This document shows positions 29,581-37,416 of a stretch of 64,000 nucleotides of DNA, in pieces. The notes beneath the pieces were generated by a model that saw only the letters and a program-made list of their open reading frames with translations, had not been told where the DNA came from and made no database searches. Position numbers and translations under genes: made by a program. Within the stretch, counting starts at the first letter, position 1. Every line of letters begins with the position of its first letter. This DNA is from Kangiella sp. TOML190. GTDB lineage: Bacteria; Pseudomonadota; Gammaproteobacteria; Enterobacterales; Kangiellaceae. Location: positions 372,001 through 436,000 of the forward strand of contig NZ_BQYL01000001.1 of the NCBI RefSeq assembly GCF_023706045.1. The letters run 5' to 3'.

Positions 29581-29711
29581 AAAATCGATCTCCTAAATCA
29601 AAGCAACAAGACGCTGCATAACAATAACTAATACACTATATGGTGTGCGCCAGTTATAATCCAATAGTAGAATCCAACATTTAACACTATTTAACGGTTT
29701 GCGATCAACTG

Positions 29712-30074
29712 ATGACCTCGCACATGGAATATTTTCGACAGCAAGTTTACTTATGTGTTGCCCAGATCCCCGCGGGTAAAGTTGCTAGCTACGGACAAAT
29801 CGCGCGGTTAGCGGGTTTTCCAAGGCATGCGCGGCACGTTTCAAAAGCTTTAGGCGCAGCCGATAAGTCCTTACAACTGCCATGGCAAAGAGTGATTGGC
29901 GCTAACGGTAGAATTGCTTTTAAAGCCGACTCGGATCATTACGCGCGCCAAGCAGCCCTGCTAAAAAAAGAAGGCGTTAAGATCATTAACGGCAAAATAA
30001 ATATGCAACAATTTGCTTGGCAATACGTCAAAGATAAACAATCTGATTTTAGACCGGAAGAGTTTTTTAAATAG
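29712..30074 (+). CDS. Alkyltransferase-like protein (MGMT family, no active cysteine)
   Basis: A 120-residue protein with the MGMT DNA-binding domain (QIPAGKVASYGQIARLAGFP, HARHVSKALGA). The methyl-acceptor PCHRV motif is replaced by LPWQRVIGANGRI. That makes it an alkyltransferase-like (ATL) protein, which binds O6-alkylguanine and hands it to nucleotide excision repair rather than repairing it. The start may be 29712 or the ATG at 29724; neither has a strong ribosome-binding site. The thioredoxin-like gene begins at the very next base. Confidence 0.88.
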   Translation: MTSHMEYFRQQVYLCVAQIPAGKVASYGQIARLAGFPRHARHVSKALGAADKSLQLPWQRVIGANGRIAFKADSDHYARQAALLKKEGVKIINGKINMQQFAWQYVKDKQSDFRPEEFFK

Positions 30075-30638
30075 ATGAAGCAAACACCGAATAGTCCTGC
30101 AAAGCTCCATTCTCGACAAACAAAAATAAAACCGAAAAAGCCGATCTGGCGTCATCTGCTCGAGATTGCACTGCTATTGGTGGTGGTTTTTGGGATCCTT
30201 TGGTGGCAAGAGCGACACCTTCTCAGCCGTGATGATAAGCCTCTTGCTCCCTCCCAACAGCTGATTAGCCTTGACGAAAAGCGCTATCAAATTCCAGCCG
30301 CGGGACAAAAGCAGTTGCTCTACTTCTTCGCTCCTTGGTGCAAAATTTGCCGTTTTTCCATTGGTAATATTGAAGCACAAAAGCCAGCGCTGCTTAAAAA
30401 GGGATTTCAGGTACGTTATGTCGCGTTAGATTGGCAAAACAAGACTGAAGTCGCTGCTTTTGCCAAAGAACAAAAACTTACCTTCCCCGTCCTGATGGGC
30501 ACTCTTGAAACCATGCAACAATACCAAGTGCAAGGTTTTCCAACTTATTATTTAGTGGACGAACAAGGCCGGATCAGCGCGGGGTCTCAAGGCTATTCCA
30601 CCAGTTTGGGGATCTGGCTTCGTAGCCTGAATAATTAG
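30075..30638 (+). CDS. Membrane-anchored TlpA/ResA-like thioredoxin
   Basis: The 187-residue protein has a basic N-terminus, one transmembrane anchor (ALLLVVVFGILWW, about 33-46) and a periplasmic thioredoxin fold. The redox centre is FFAPWCKICRFS (CxxC) and the cis-proline loop is GFPTYYLVDEQGR. It probably keeps some periplasmic thiols reduced, for example in cytochrome c or copper-centre assembly, but no partner is adjacent. The gene starts immediately after the alkyltransferase-like gene (TAG-ATG), so the two are cotranscribed. Confidence 0.88.
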   Translation: MKQTPNSPAKLHSRQTKIKPKKPIWRHLLEIALLLVVVFGILWWQERHLLSRDDKPLAPSQQLISLDEKRYQIPAAGQKQLLYFFAPWCKICRFSIGNIEAQKPALLKKGFQVRYVALDWQNKTEVAAFAKEQKLTFPVLMGTLETMQQYQVQGFPTYYLVDEQGRISAGSQGYSTSLGIWLRSLNN

Positions 30639-30646
30639 ACTTAAAT

Positions 30647-30690
30647 AATAACGATTATCATTTGCATTTAAAGAGGCGTTCTCTTATACT
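30647..30690 (+). promoter_or_regulatory. Sigma70 promoter overlapped by a Fur box
   Basis: -35 TTGCAT (30662-30667) and -10 TATACT (30685-30690) are spaced by 17 bases. A Fur-box-like sequence at 30647-30665 overlaps the -35; by hand it matches 14 of 19 positions of the GATAATGATAATCATTATC consensus. This is the layout of an iron-repressed promoter. It lies between the thioredoxin gene and a rho-independent terminator, with no protein gene downstream on this strand. Confidence 0.65.
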
Positions 30691-30696
30691 TATTTT

Positions 30697-30796
30697 AGTG
30701 CTTGCTGCAAGCTAGTTTCTAATAACTATAATGAGCCCACAGGTCTCTTCACGCTAATCAACCCCGCCGGTTGCTAACTGCGAGGGGCTTTTTTTT
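30697..30796 (+). ncRNA. Candidate Fur-regulated, Hfq-type small RNA
   Basis: A transcript of about 100 nt is expected from the promoter at 30662-30690. It would begin near 30697 and contain a 5' hairpin (GCTTG-CTG-CAAGC, 30700-30712), an A/U-rich unpaired middle (TAATAACTATAATGAG) and a terminator hairpin (CCCC at 30762 pairing with GGGG at 30784) ending in eight Ts. No ORF of note lies in it. The layout is that of RyhB/PrrF-type iron-sparing RNAs, but I see no sequence match to a known family. A long 3' UTR of the thioredoxin gene is the alternative. Confidence 0.5.
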
Positions 30797-30814
30797 ACAA
30801 TGTCTATATGGATA

Positions 30815-31156
30815 TTAGTGTAAATGGCTCAGATGAGAAATTTCATCAAATTTTCGCAATGCATCCAGCAATGGCTTCACCAAACTCAGTTGTTCTTTAT
30901 AGACTTCTTCAGCGATCGGTAAAATTTGCGCGGGCCCTGGGGGCAGCTGACGAAGCCTTATCGCCTCATTCATTCGCGGCAAAAAGATATACTGTAACCA
31001 ATTTTCAAACGGCATCGTATCCACCGCGAAGGGCATACTCGATTGCATCGCCTCATGACTTGGCGGGGTCTTGCTCCATAGATTGGTAATCTTTAGTGCT
31101 TGCTCGATAGTGGCAAGGTTATCTTGGTATTTGCTAAACCAATCAATTTGGCTCAT
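30815..31156 (-). CDS. YqcC-like protein (DUF446)
   Basis: A 113-residue helical cytosolic protein matching YqcC: LWSKTPPSHEAMQSSMPFAV, DTMPFENWLQYIFLPRM and RQLPPGPAQILPIAEE. The function is unknown, but members often sit near the pseudouridine synthase truC, which is not seen here. It overlaps the DUF2889 reading frame by 4 bases, suggesting coupling to that now interrupted gene. Confidence 0.85.
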   Translation of the reverse strand: MSQIDWFSKYQDNLATIEQALKITNLWSKTPPSHEAMQSSMPFAVDTMPFENWLQYIFLPRMNEAIRLRQLPPGPAQILPIAEEVYKEQLSLVKPLLDALRKFDEISHLSHLH

Positions 31157-31710
31157 TTAGGGTCCTTTTGTTGTTTAAATTGCTCTGGGGCGAGAACTTC
31201 AATCACTTCACCATCTTCGGCAAAGCCGTAGCAAGAATTTATCAAGCCCTCAGTGATGGGAAAAGTACCATCTTCGGCAAAAGTCAGATAAGGATAAATC
31301 GCTTGTATCGCTGTAGTTGCCATTGGCCTTAGTAACTCGACCAAATGCGAACAACCCAATACTCCGCCAATTCTCTGCTTGGCTTGCTGAGTCCAGCCGC
31401 TTTTAATCTTCAAGCCTTTCAGGCTTTTAATATTACTTTCAATATCCGGACAACGTTTAAAAGGCGTTACCAATAAGCGCGCCTAGGCTTCCTGAATCAC
31501 CAGTTCATTATTTAAAGTCAAGCGCAGCCAAATATCATGCACCAAATCACCAACGGGCAAGATGCCACGTTGCAAAGTGGGAAAAGGATAGGCTTTGCTA
31601 TCAATCAGGTTCGCTTCGATATCCCACAGACCGTCTTCGCGCAAATAAGCGTTGGGACGAATGCGTCTTTGATGAATTAACTTACGCGGTTTAGGTTTGG
31701 ATAGACTCAT
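31153..31710 (-). pseudogene. DUF2889 gene interrupted by one in-frame TAG
   Basis: Two adjacent frames together make one DUF2889 protein. Residues 1-75 (AYLREDGLWDIEANLIDSKA, VHDIWLRLTLNNELVIQEA) end at a TAG at 31483-31485. The same frame then continues ARLLVTPFKRCPDI, LKGLKIKSGW, GGVLGCSHLVELL, the usual C-terminal half. No shift of frame is needed: the fault is a single stop where relatives have an ordinary residue. The downstream half has only a TTG as a possible restart. It is a nonsense mutation, a sequencing error or readthrough; about 186 codons in all. Confidence 0.8.
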
Positions 31711-31766
31711 GCTCTCATTATTAGGATAGCTACCAAATTTGACAAGAGCTAACTGGCTATTGGTAT

Positions 31767-31797
31767 AAAAAAACCCGCTAAGAGCGGGCTTTTTATT
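31767..31797. terminator. Bidirectional terminator
   Basis: AAAAAAACCCGCT, AAG, AGCGGGCTTTTT: a clean hairpin with T-runs on both strands. On the minus strand it ends the TonB receptor transcript, 20 bases after its stop codon. Confidence 0.88.
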
Positions 31798-31815
31798 ATA
31801 GGTTTAACTTTATGA

Positions 31816-34005
31816 CTAGAAGTTAAACTTAACACCAAGCCGCGCATGGCGATCTTTAACCGGACGCGCGCCATAAGGTTGGCGACCAGCGATACCATCT
31901 TCTTCAAACAGATTGTCGATGGTTGCAAACAAAGTGGTGCTGTCGTTTAGCTGATATTCACCTGACAGATCCACCACCAGTAGCGAGTCCGTTTTCAAGA
32001 AAGCTTCGCGCTCGCAAGCTGCTTTGGTGCAAACTTCATCCACATACTGCACCGCTGTGTAAAGATTCCACTGCCCATTATCGTAACCGAAGCTAAATTG
32101 TGCTTGGTGCTCTGGAATGTAAGGTATGGCATCACCAGACTGCACATCGCCCCAGACATCACTGTCGAAACTGCGCTCAAACTCAGAGTCAGTATAAGTA
32201 TAGGCAAAACGTGCTGGCCAGTTTTTGGCAAATTCGCCTTGCACACTTAACTCCACACCTTGAGTTTTGGCTTTACCACCATTGGACTTGTCACCTTGGT
32301 TTTCTAAATCACAAGCGTTTGACAAGGTACAGTCGCCGAGAATATTGTCATAATCGTTTACGAATACGATCAATTCGCTCGAATATTGACTGCCAGCAAA
32401 GCGTACACCAAATTCATAATTCCAGCTTTCTTCCGCTTCGTCGCCAGGATTGTTACCCGGAGGAGCAAAGCCTTTATTTACGCCTGCCAATAATGACGTG
32501 GTTTCGTTAACAGACCACAGTGCGCCAATTCCCGGTAGCAGTTCAGAAACACTGTTTTCACGCACACTAGCAGCGATACTGCGATCTGGGGTACTCCAGT
32601 TTTTGCGTTTAAGATCGACATCTTCAAAACGTAAACCTGGGGTTAAAATCCAATCGCCAAAACTGATGGTATCTTGTAAATAATAGGATTGGGCATCAGC
32701 CGAGGCAATTCGATTTCCCGCCTCTCCCCAAACGCCGGGATCTGCAACCGTAACTAGGCCGTTGGCTTGGGTATAGTCACCATCGCGTTGAAAACGATCT
32801 TCTTCGTCTTCATGCAAGCGCGCGCCAAACGCTAATTCATGCTGCGTTTGCCCGACCATAAACTCATATCCAAAGTCCAACTGCACGCCGCGACTTAAAT
32901 ATTCGCGGTTGTTATCACGAATGGTTAATGCGCCGATTGCAGAGTCGCCACCATCTAAGATCGCTTGGTAACCTGCAGCATTAGCATCGTTAGTATTTAG
33001 GCTGTTAATAACGTCGGATAACGACTCGCCATTGAGTTTGGCCAATTTAAACCAGTTACGTTTTGTTTCATTGCGATAAGCGGTAGTTTTAGCGTCAAAA
33101 CCATTGTTAAAGTCCACATAGTAAGTCGCCATAATTTGATCGTGTTCACCGTCAAAATTATCCAGCTGAGTCACGCTGTATTGGCGGTAGGGGTTAGCGG
33201 CATAATCCGCATCCGAAAGGCCCAAATAGGTTTGATCCGAATCTTCATCCGAGTGCTGCAGCTTTAAATCAAACTGCTGGTAAATGCTAGCATCCAAATC
33301 GCTGTTAAAACGCAATTTAGCCACATAATCGTCTTTATCAAAACCGGTATCATTATTGGTGCCAGTAATGGTTTTAAAACCGTCATATTGATGTTTATTG
33401 GCTTCGATTAAATAACCAAAATTATCACTAGAATCACTGTAATAACCATAAAGTTGCTGATCGCCATCTTGCCCTAAGCCCAATTTTATTTGCCCTTGCG
33501 CCTTATCGGCTATTGGTCGAGTTAGGAAATTAATCGCGCCGCCAACGGTAAAAGGACCGTACTGGATCGCCGCAGGACCTTTCAGCACTTCAATTCCGGT
33601 AATTCTATCAAAAGTCGGAAAGTAGTAAGCTGAAGATGCCGCATAAGGTGCGGGTGCGATCAGAACCCCATCTTCCATCAAGCTAATCCGGCCAGAACGC
33701 CCAGTTCCAGTACCTCTTAGACCAATATTCGGTCTAAGTCCTAGGCCGTCCTCTTGTTGAATATAAACCCCGGGCAATTGCTGTAAAGCTTTTGTGGCGT
33801 CACTGTATTTCATTTCATCTAACTGCTGCGTATCCACTACCAATGCCGAGCCAGGAATATTTTTAGCAGCGTGTTTACTGCCGATAATAGTGACCGTATT
33901 AGCAGAATCCTCATCGTTATGGATATCTTCGGCTAAAAGAGAAGCTGAAGTCATGGCTGTCAAAACCGCCAAAGCAGTTAAAGACATAGTCGCTTTTGTG
34001 TTCAT
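31816..34005 (-). CDS. TonB-dependent outer-membrane receptor (FecA-like)
   Basis: A 729-residue siderophore or ferric-chelate receptor. It has a signal peptide of about 25 residues and a plug domain with ATKALQQLPGVYIQQEDG, GLRGTGTGRSGRISLMEDGV and VLKGPAAIQYGPFTVGGAIN. A 22-strand barrel ends in a C-terminal LGVKFNF (aromatic last residue). The plug most resembles the ferric-citrate (FecA) group, but there is no fecIR signalling pair and no obvious N-terminal signalling domain. A Fur box lies just upstream, so iron repression is likely. Confidence 0.9.
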   Translation of the reverse strand: MNTKATMSLTALAVLTAMTSASLLAEDIHNDEDSANTVTIIGSKHAAKNIPGSALVVDTQQLDEMKYSDATKALQQLPGVYIQQEDGLGLRPNIGLRGTGTGRSGRISLMEDGVLIAPAPYAASSAYYFPTFDRITGIEVLKGPAAIQYGPFTVGGAINFLTRPIADKAQGQIKLGLGQDGDQQLYGYYSDSSDNFGYLIEANKHQYDGFKTITGTNNDTGFDKDDYVAKLRFNSDLDASIYQQFDLKLQHSDEDSDQTYLGLSDADYAANPYRQYSVTQLDNFDGEHDQIMATYYVDFNNGFDAKTTAYRNETKRNWFKLAKLNGESLSDVINSLNTNDANAAGYQAILDGGDSAIGALTIRDNNREYLSRGVQLDFGYEFMVGQTQHELAFGARLHEDEEDRFQRDGDYTQANGLVTVADPGVWGEAGNRIASADAQSYYLQDTISFGDWILTPGLRFEDVDLKRKNWSTPDRSIAASVRENSVSELLPGIGALWSVNETTSLLAGVNKGFAPPGNNPGDEAEESWNYEFGVRFAGSQYSSELIVFVNDYDNILGDCTLSNACDLENQGDKSNGGKAKTQGVELSVQGEFAKNWPARFAYTYTDSEFERSFDSDVWGDVQSGDAIPYIPEHQAQFSFGYDNGQWNLYTAVQYVDEVCTKAACEREAFLKTDSLLVVDLSGEYQLNDSTTLFATIDNLFEEDGIAGRQPYGARPVKDRHARLGVKFNF

Positions 34006-34058
34006 GGGTTGCTCTTAATTCGTTTGTTATAAGGGACAAAAGAATTATAGATCTAAAT

Positions 34059-34077
34059 GATAATGATTATCAATAAG
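34059..34077 (-). promoter_or_regulatory. Fur box upstream of the TonB receptor
   Basis: GATAATGATTATCAATAAG matches the 19-bp Fur consensus at 15 of 19 positions by hand. It lies about 55-70 bases before the receptor start and next to the regA stop, so the receptor has its own iron-regulated promoter inside this gap. Confidence 0.85.
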
Positions 34078-34081
34078 ATTT

Positions 34082-34603
34082 TTACTTAAGATTAGGTTTT
34101 TTTGCCAATTTACGCTGCAGAGTTCTTCGATGCATCCCCAAAATACGCGCAGTAGCGGAAATATTGCCGGCTTGTTGTTGTAACACTCGCTGAATGTGCT
34201 CCCACTCAAGACGCTCGACCGAAATAGGCTCCGGTGGAGAGTCAGCACTTTTGACTCCACGCAAGGCATTTAATATTTGCTCGCTCGAAGCTGGTTTGGG
34301 AATATAGTCATCAGCGCCTAACTTAATCGCCTCAACGGTAGTGGCGATACTGGCGTAGCCGGTTAGGATTAACAGTCTTGCTTGTGGCAATAAGGATTTT
34401 GTTTTTGGGATCAATTCAAGGCTTGTCTCACCTTCTACAAACAAATCGAAAATCAGTAAGTCTGGCCGGAACTGCTCGGCGAGCTCAAGAAAACCCTCGA
34501 TTTGCATATAGGCCTGAACTTCGAATCCTTTGCTGATTAAGGTTCGCGCTAACACCTGCGCATAAACCTTATCATCCTCGAGCAGTAATACTTTTTTCTT
34601 CAT
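34082..34603 (-). CDS. regA: RegA/PrrA/ActR-type response regulator
   Basis: A 173-residue regulator. The receiver domain has E9/D10/D11, phospho-acceptor D53 (LLIFDLFVEG), T81 and K103 (IPKPAS). A linker leads to a Fis-type helix-turn-helix ISATARILGMHRRTLQRKL at the end. The MHRRTLQRKL ending and the two-domain layout are diagnostic of RegA/PrrA/ActR regulators, which control respiration and other redox-linked genes. It is cotranscribed after the sensor regB (8-base gap). Confidence 0.93.
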   Translation of the reverse strand: MKKKVLLLEDDKVYAQVLARTLISKGFEVQAYMQIEGFLELAEQFRPDLLIFDLFVEGETSLELIPKTKSLLPQARLLILTGYASIATTVEAIKLGADDYIPKPASSEQILNALRGVKSADSPPEPISVERLEWEHIQRVLQQQAGNISATARILGMHRRTLQRKLAKKPNLK

Positions 34604-34611
34604 GCCACCAT

Positions 34612-35931
34612 CTAGCTCGCTTGATTTAGCTGACTCTCTGACTCGACATATTCAGGAAAGCGTAACCGAAGCCTTAGCCCTGTATCTGCCTCGCTTCGGA
34701 CCGGCTCAAGAATATCAAAAGTCACTCCACAGCGCTCTAGGTTAGCGCTGGCTAATAGGCTTCCAATCCCCAGACCCTCGGAATCTTGATTAGGTTGGTA
34801 TCCAAAAAAGCTTTGTGAATCAGCAGACATTCCAACACCATTATCCTTAATGGTAAGCAATGCTTGATTTGTCTCCAACCTTAACTGCAACTCAATAAGA
34901 TTGCTATCATTATCCTGAGAAGCATTGGCTGCATTATCCATTAAATTTAGCAGCGCATGCTTAAGGCCGCCATTGCTAATAATATGAAAATCCTCCTCAA
35001 CGCTGGAGGTATATTGCAACTGAATTTCAGGACGTAGCAACTTAAAGTCACGCACAATATTGTTTAAAAAGGACTCGACTAAAATGGGCTTGTTGATCAT
35101 CTGAGCTTCAGCATTGTGCTCTTTAAAGTGTTGCTGACTGATATATTGGCAGAGTTTAAGCTGTTGCTGTAACAGCTCAAGATCTTGCTGCCAATCTAGT
35201 TGCTGTTGTTGGCAAGTGAACTGGGCATTTTGAGCCAGTTGTTCGAGATTTTCAGCAAGTAAAATTAAACTTGATAATGGCGTATTTAAGCGGTGGGCAA
35301 TATCTGCGTTCGATAAGCCTAGTGACATTAGATATTCATCCCTTTGTCGCTTAGCTTTTAGTTGCTCGAATTTTCTTGCTAATAATTGGCGATCTCTTAG
35401 CTGCTTACTGATCACAAAAAATAATAAACTGGCGCTAACGATATAGACTGCCCACATGCCAACTAGGTGGTGATTAAAGTCCATATGATGCGACATTGGC
35501 TGACGCCACAGTAGGTAACTATAAAATCCTATTGCAACCAGTAAAATGGCGAAAGCCCAAGCACGAGAAAAGCTTAAGCAAGCAATAATTAGTTGCAAAA
35601 AACTCAGAGAAATTAAAGGATTCGAGATCCCGCCAGTTTGCAAGATATAAGCCATGAACAGCAATAAATCGAATAGTAATAAAGCAAATAATTGCTTTTG
35701 CGATAACCGATTACGGCGGTAGAAATAGCTCAGCAGCAGAATAAGCCCTTGTAAACTCAGTATCATGATAATCACAGGACTAGGAGCTAGCCGGATAAAA
35801 AACAGGTAACCCACTTGAGCCAGCAACGCCACCAAGCGTAACCAACTTAAGGTGTTCAAGGTCGAAATCAAATTCTGATCGATATTAATGGCGGTATTAA
35901 GAGAAACTGTTCGCAGCATATGAAACGCCAA
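34612..35931 (-). CDS. regB: RegB/PrrB/ActS-type redox sensor kinase
   Basis: A 439-residue membrane histidine kinase. It has six hydrophobic segments in residues 29-175, with the quinone-binding heptad GGISNPL at 100-106 before the fourth. The H-box IAHRLNTPLSS carries H213, and C261 (QLKLCQYIS) sits in the position of the redox-active cysteine. The catalytic domain has NLMDNAANAS and IKDNGVGM. RegB senses the ubiquinone pool and thiol redox state. The heptad, cysteine and partner regA together make the call firm. Start ATG at 35931. Confidence 0.92.
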   Translation of the reverse strand: MAFHMLRTVSLNTAINIDQNLISTLNTLSWLRLVALLAQVGYLFFIRLAPSPVIIMILSLQGLILLLSYFYRRNRLSQKQLFALLLFDLLLFMAYILQTGGISNPLISLSFLQLIIACLSFSRAWAFAILLVAIGFYSYLLWRQPMSHHMDFNHHLVGMWAVYIVSASLLFFVISKQLRDRQLLARKFEQLKAKRQRDEYLMSLGLSNADIAHRLNTPLSSLILLAENLEQLAQNAQFTCQQQQLDWQQDLELLQQQLKLCQYISQQHFKEHNAEAQMINKPILVESFLNNIVRDFKLLRPEIQLQYTSSVEEDFHIISNGGLKHALLNLMDNAANASQDNDSNLIELQLRLETNQALLTIKDNGVGMSADSQSFFGYQPNQDSEGLGIGSLLASANLERCGVTFDILEPVRSEADTGLRLRLRFPEYVESESQLNQAS

Positions 35932-35991
35932 GGATAAACATGCCTACATTATAGATAACACTCGACAGCAGCACTAGCAGTGACCGGCCGC

Positions 35992-36008
35992 TGCGACAAT
36001 TTGTCGCA
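35992..36008. promoter_or_regulatory. Perfect palindrome resembling a RegA/RegR binding site
   Basis: TGCGACAA-T-TTGTCGCA is a perfect 17-bp palindrome in the 142-base divergent space between regB and the outer-membrane barrel gene. From memory, the Bradyrhizobium RegR box is GNGRCRTTNNGNCGC; this sequence matches it at all but one defined position. A TATAAT -10 lies at 36032-36037, so it sits about 24-40 bases upstream of the -10 of the barrel gene and could also affect regBA. Confidence 0.6.
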
Positions 36009-36073
36009 TGTTCAAACAATTCTCCCACCCCTATAATTAACTAACTCTTTAAGTCTTAACAACTTTATGCTCT

Positions 36074-37051
36074 ATGAAATCAATTACTGCACTAACCATT
36101 TGCGCGCTGGCAATAACATCACTTTCAAGCTTGGCTGATAATAGCCGTCCGGATAGCCATGCCCCTATCAACATTATGGGCGATCATACCCATAAAGCTG
36201 GGGAGTGGATGCTATCTTATCGCTTTATGGATATGAAAATGTCAGACAACTACATCGACTCTGATGACGTTTCTAGCCAAGACGTACTTGAAGATTATAT
36301 GGTTGCGCCATTAGAAATGACCATGCGAATGCATATGCTAGGCGTGATGTATGCCCCATCCGATAAAGTCACCTTAATGGCGATGACCCACTATTTAGAC
36401 AATGATATGAATCATTTAACTCGGATGGGCATGACATTCAGTACTGATACTTCAGGGCTGGGAGATACTAGCGTCAGTGCTTTAGTTAATATCCAACAAG
36501 ATAGCTCCTCAAGCACCCACTACCAAGTTGGCATTTCGTTTTCTACGGGCGACATCAAAGAGCGAGGCAACACGCCTATGGGAAATGTTCGCCTGCCGTA
36601 CCCAATGCAACTAGGTTCAGGAACCTACGATGCGATTCTCGCTCTAACCCACAAAGAATACTTCGCCAATAGCTCTTGGGGCATTCAGGGCAAACAAATC
36701 ATCCGCACTGGTCACAACGACCTCGACTACCGATTAGGCAATCGGTTCGAACTTAATAGTTGGTATGCTTATAACCTAAATCACCAATGGGCTACCAGCG
36801 CCGGTATTCGTTACCTTAATCAAAAAGACATCAAAGGTGCGGATTCAGCACTAAATCCGATGATGGTACCAACAGCAGATCCGAAGCTTCGTAGTGGCTA
36901 TGCCTGGGATCTCAGCCTCGGCCTTAACTTTAATCTTCACAATGGCCATCGACTTGGGTTCGAATTTACCAAAACCGTCCACCAGGATTTAGATGGCCCT
37001 CAGCTTGGTCGTGACTGGAGCGCCACCCTAGGCTGGCAATATGCTCTGTAA
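36074..37051 (+). CDS. Outer-membrane beta-barrel, MetA-pathway/transporter type
   Basis: A 325-residue exported protein with a signal peptide (about 1-21, ending SLA) and an alternating-residue barrel ending LGWQYAL. Its style fits the 'MetA-pathway of phenol degradation' transporter family. The N-terminal region is striking for Met and His (MGDHTHKAGEWMLSYRFMDM, then MTMRMHMLGVMY and MTHYLDNDMNHLTRMGM). That suggests a link to copper or another soft metal, but this is inference. It is divergent from regBA with a RegA-like palindrome between; a terminator follows. Confidence 0.7.
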   Translation: MKSITALTICALAITSLSSLADNSRPDSHAPINIMGDHTHKAGEWMLSYRFMDMKMSDNYIDSDDVSSQDVLEDYMVAPLEMTMRMHMLGVMYAPSDKVTLMAMTHYLDNDMNHLTRMGMTFSTDTSGLGDTSVSALVNIQQDSSSSTHYQVGISFSTGDIKERGNTPMGNVRLPYPMQLGSGTYDAILALTHKEYFANSSWGIQGKQIIRTGHNDLDYRLGNRFELNSWYAYNLNHQWATSAGIRYLNQKDIKGADSALNPMMVPTADPKLRSGYAWDLSLGLNFNLHNGHRLGFEFTKTVHQDLDGPQLGRDWSATLGWQYAL

Positions 37052-37086
37052 CCTATTCTTATAATAACTACCCCACTCCACTAGTT

Positions 37087-37112
37087 TAGCCGGCTTTATG
37101 TCGGCTTTTTTA
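37087..37112 (+). terminator. Terminator of the outer-membrane barrel gene
   Basis: TAGCCG, GCTTTATGT, CGGCTTTTTT: a short G/C stem followed by a T-run, 35 bases after the stop. Confidence 0.75.
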
Positions 37113-37175
37113 TCGCTAAAAGACTCCTAAATACACTAGAATAGTTTTATACTGCTATTTTAAAGGAGTCTTTTT

Positions 37176-37403
37176 ATGAATGATAAACTTCTACTAAGCG
37201 TTTTAGCGGCTTGGCTAATGTGTCTAAGTGGTTGCTCAAACGAGCCCAAAGAAAGCGATAAGCTACTGTCTGATTATAAAAAACAACAAATGCAGAAGGC
37301 CAAAGAAGTCGAAGACTTAGTTAATAAGCGTACTGAAAATTTGGATCAGCAGCTAAAAGAGTTACAAGAACAGAACAAGAAGAAAAAAGACGAGCCCCAA
37401 TAA
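37176..37403 (+). CDS. Small lipoprotein, unknown function
   Basis: A 75-residue protein with a lipoprotein signal (LLLSVLAAWLMCLSGC; modified C20) followed by a highly charged, helical, Lys/Glu/Gln-rich region likely to form a coiled coil (YKKQQMQKAKEVEDLV). AAAGGAG precedes the ATG. It lies 13 bases before greB. No family recognised. Confidence 0.75.
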   Translation: MNDKLLLSVLAAWLMCLSGCSNEPKESDKLLSDYKKQQMQKAKEVEDLVNKRTENLDQQLKELQEQNKKKKDEPQ

Positions 37404-37416
37404 AAGACTTTTTAAA

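Noticed and set aside
31153-31473. Downstream half of DUF2889 as a separate gene
   Set aside because: It would have to start at a TTG without ribosome-binding site and lacks the N-terminal half of the domain; same frame as the upstream half, so treated as one interrupted gene.
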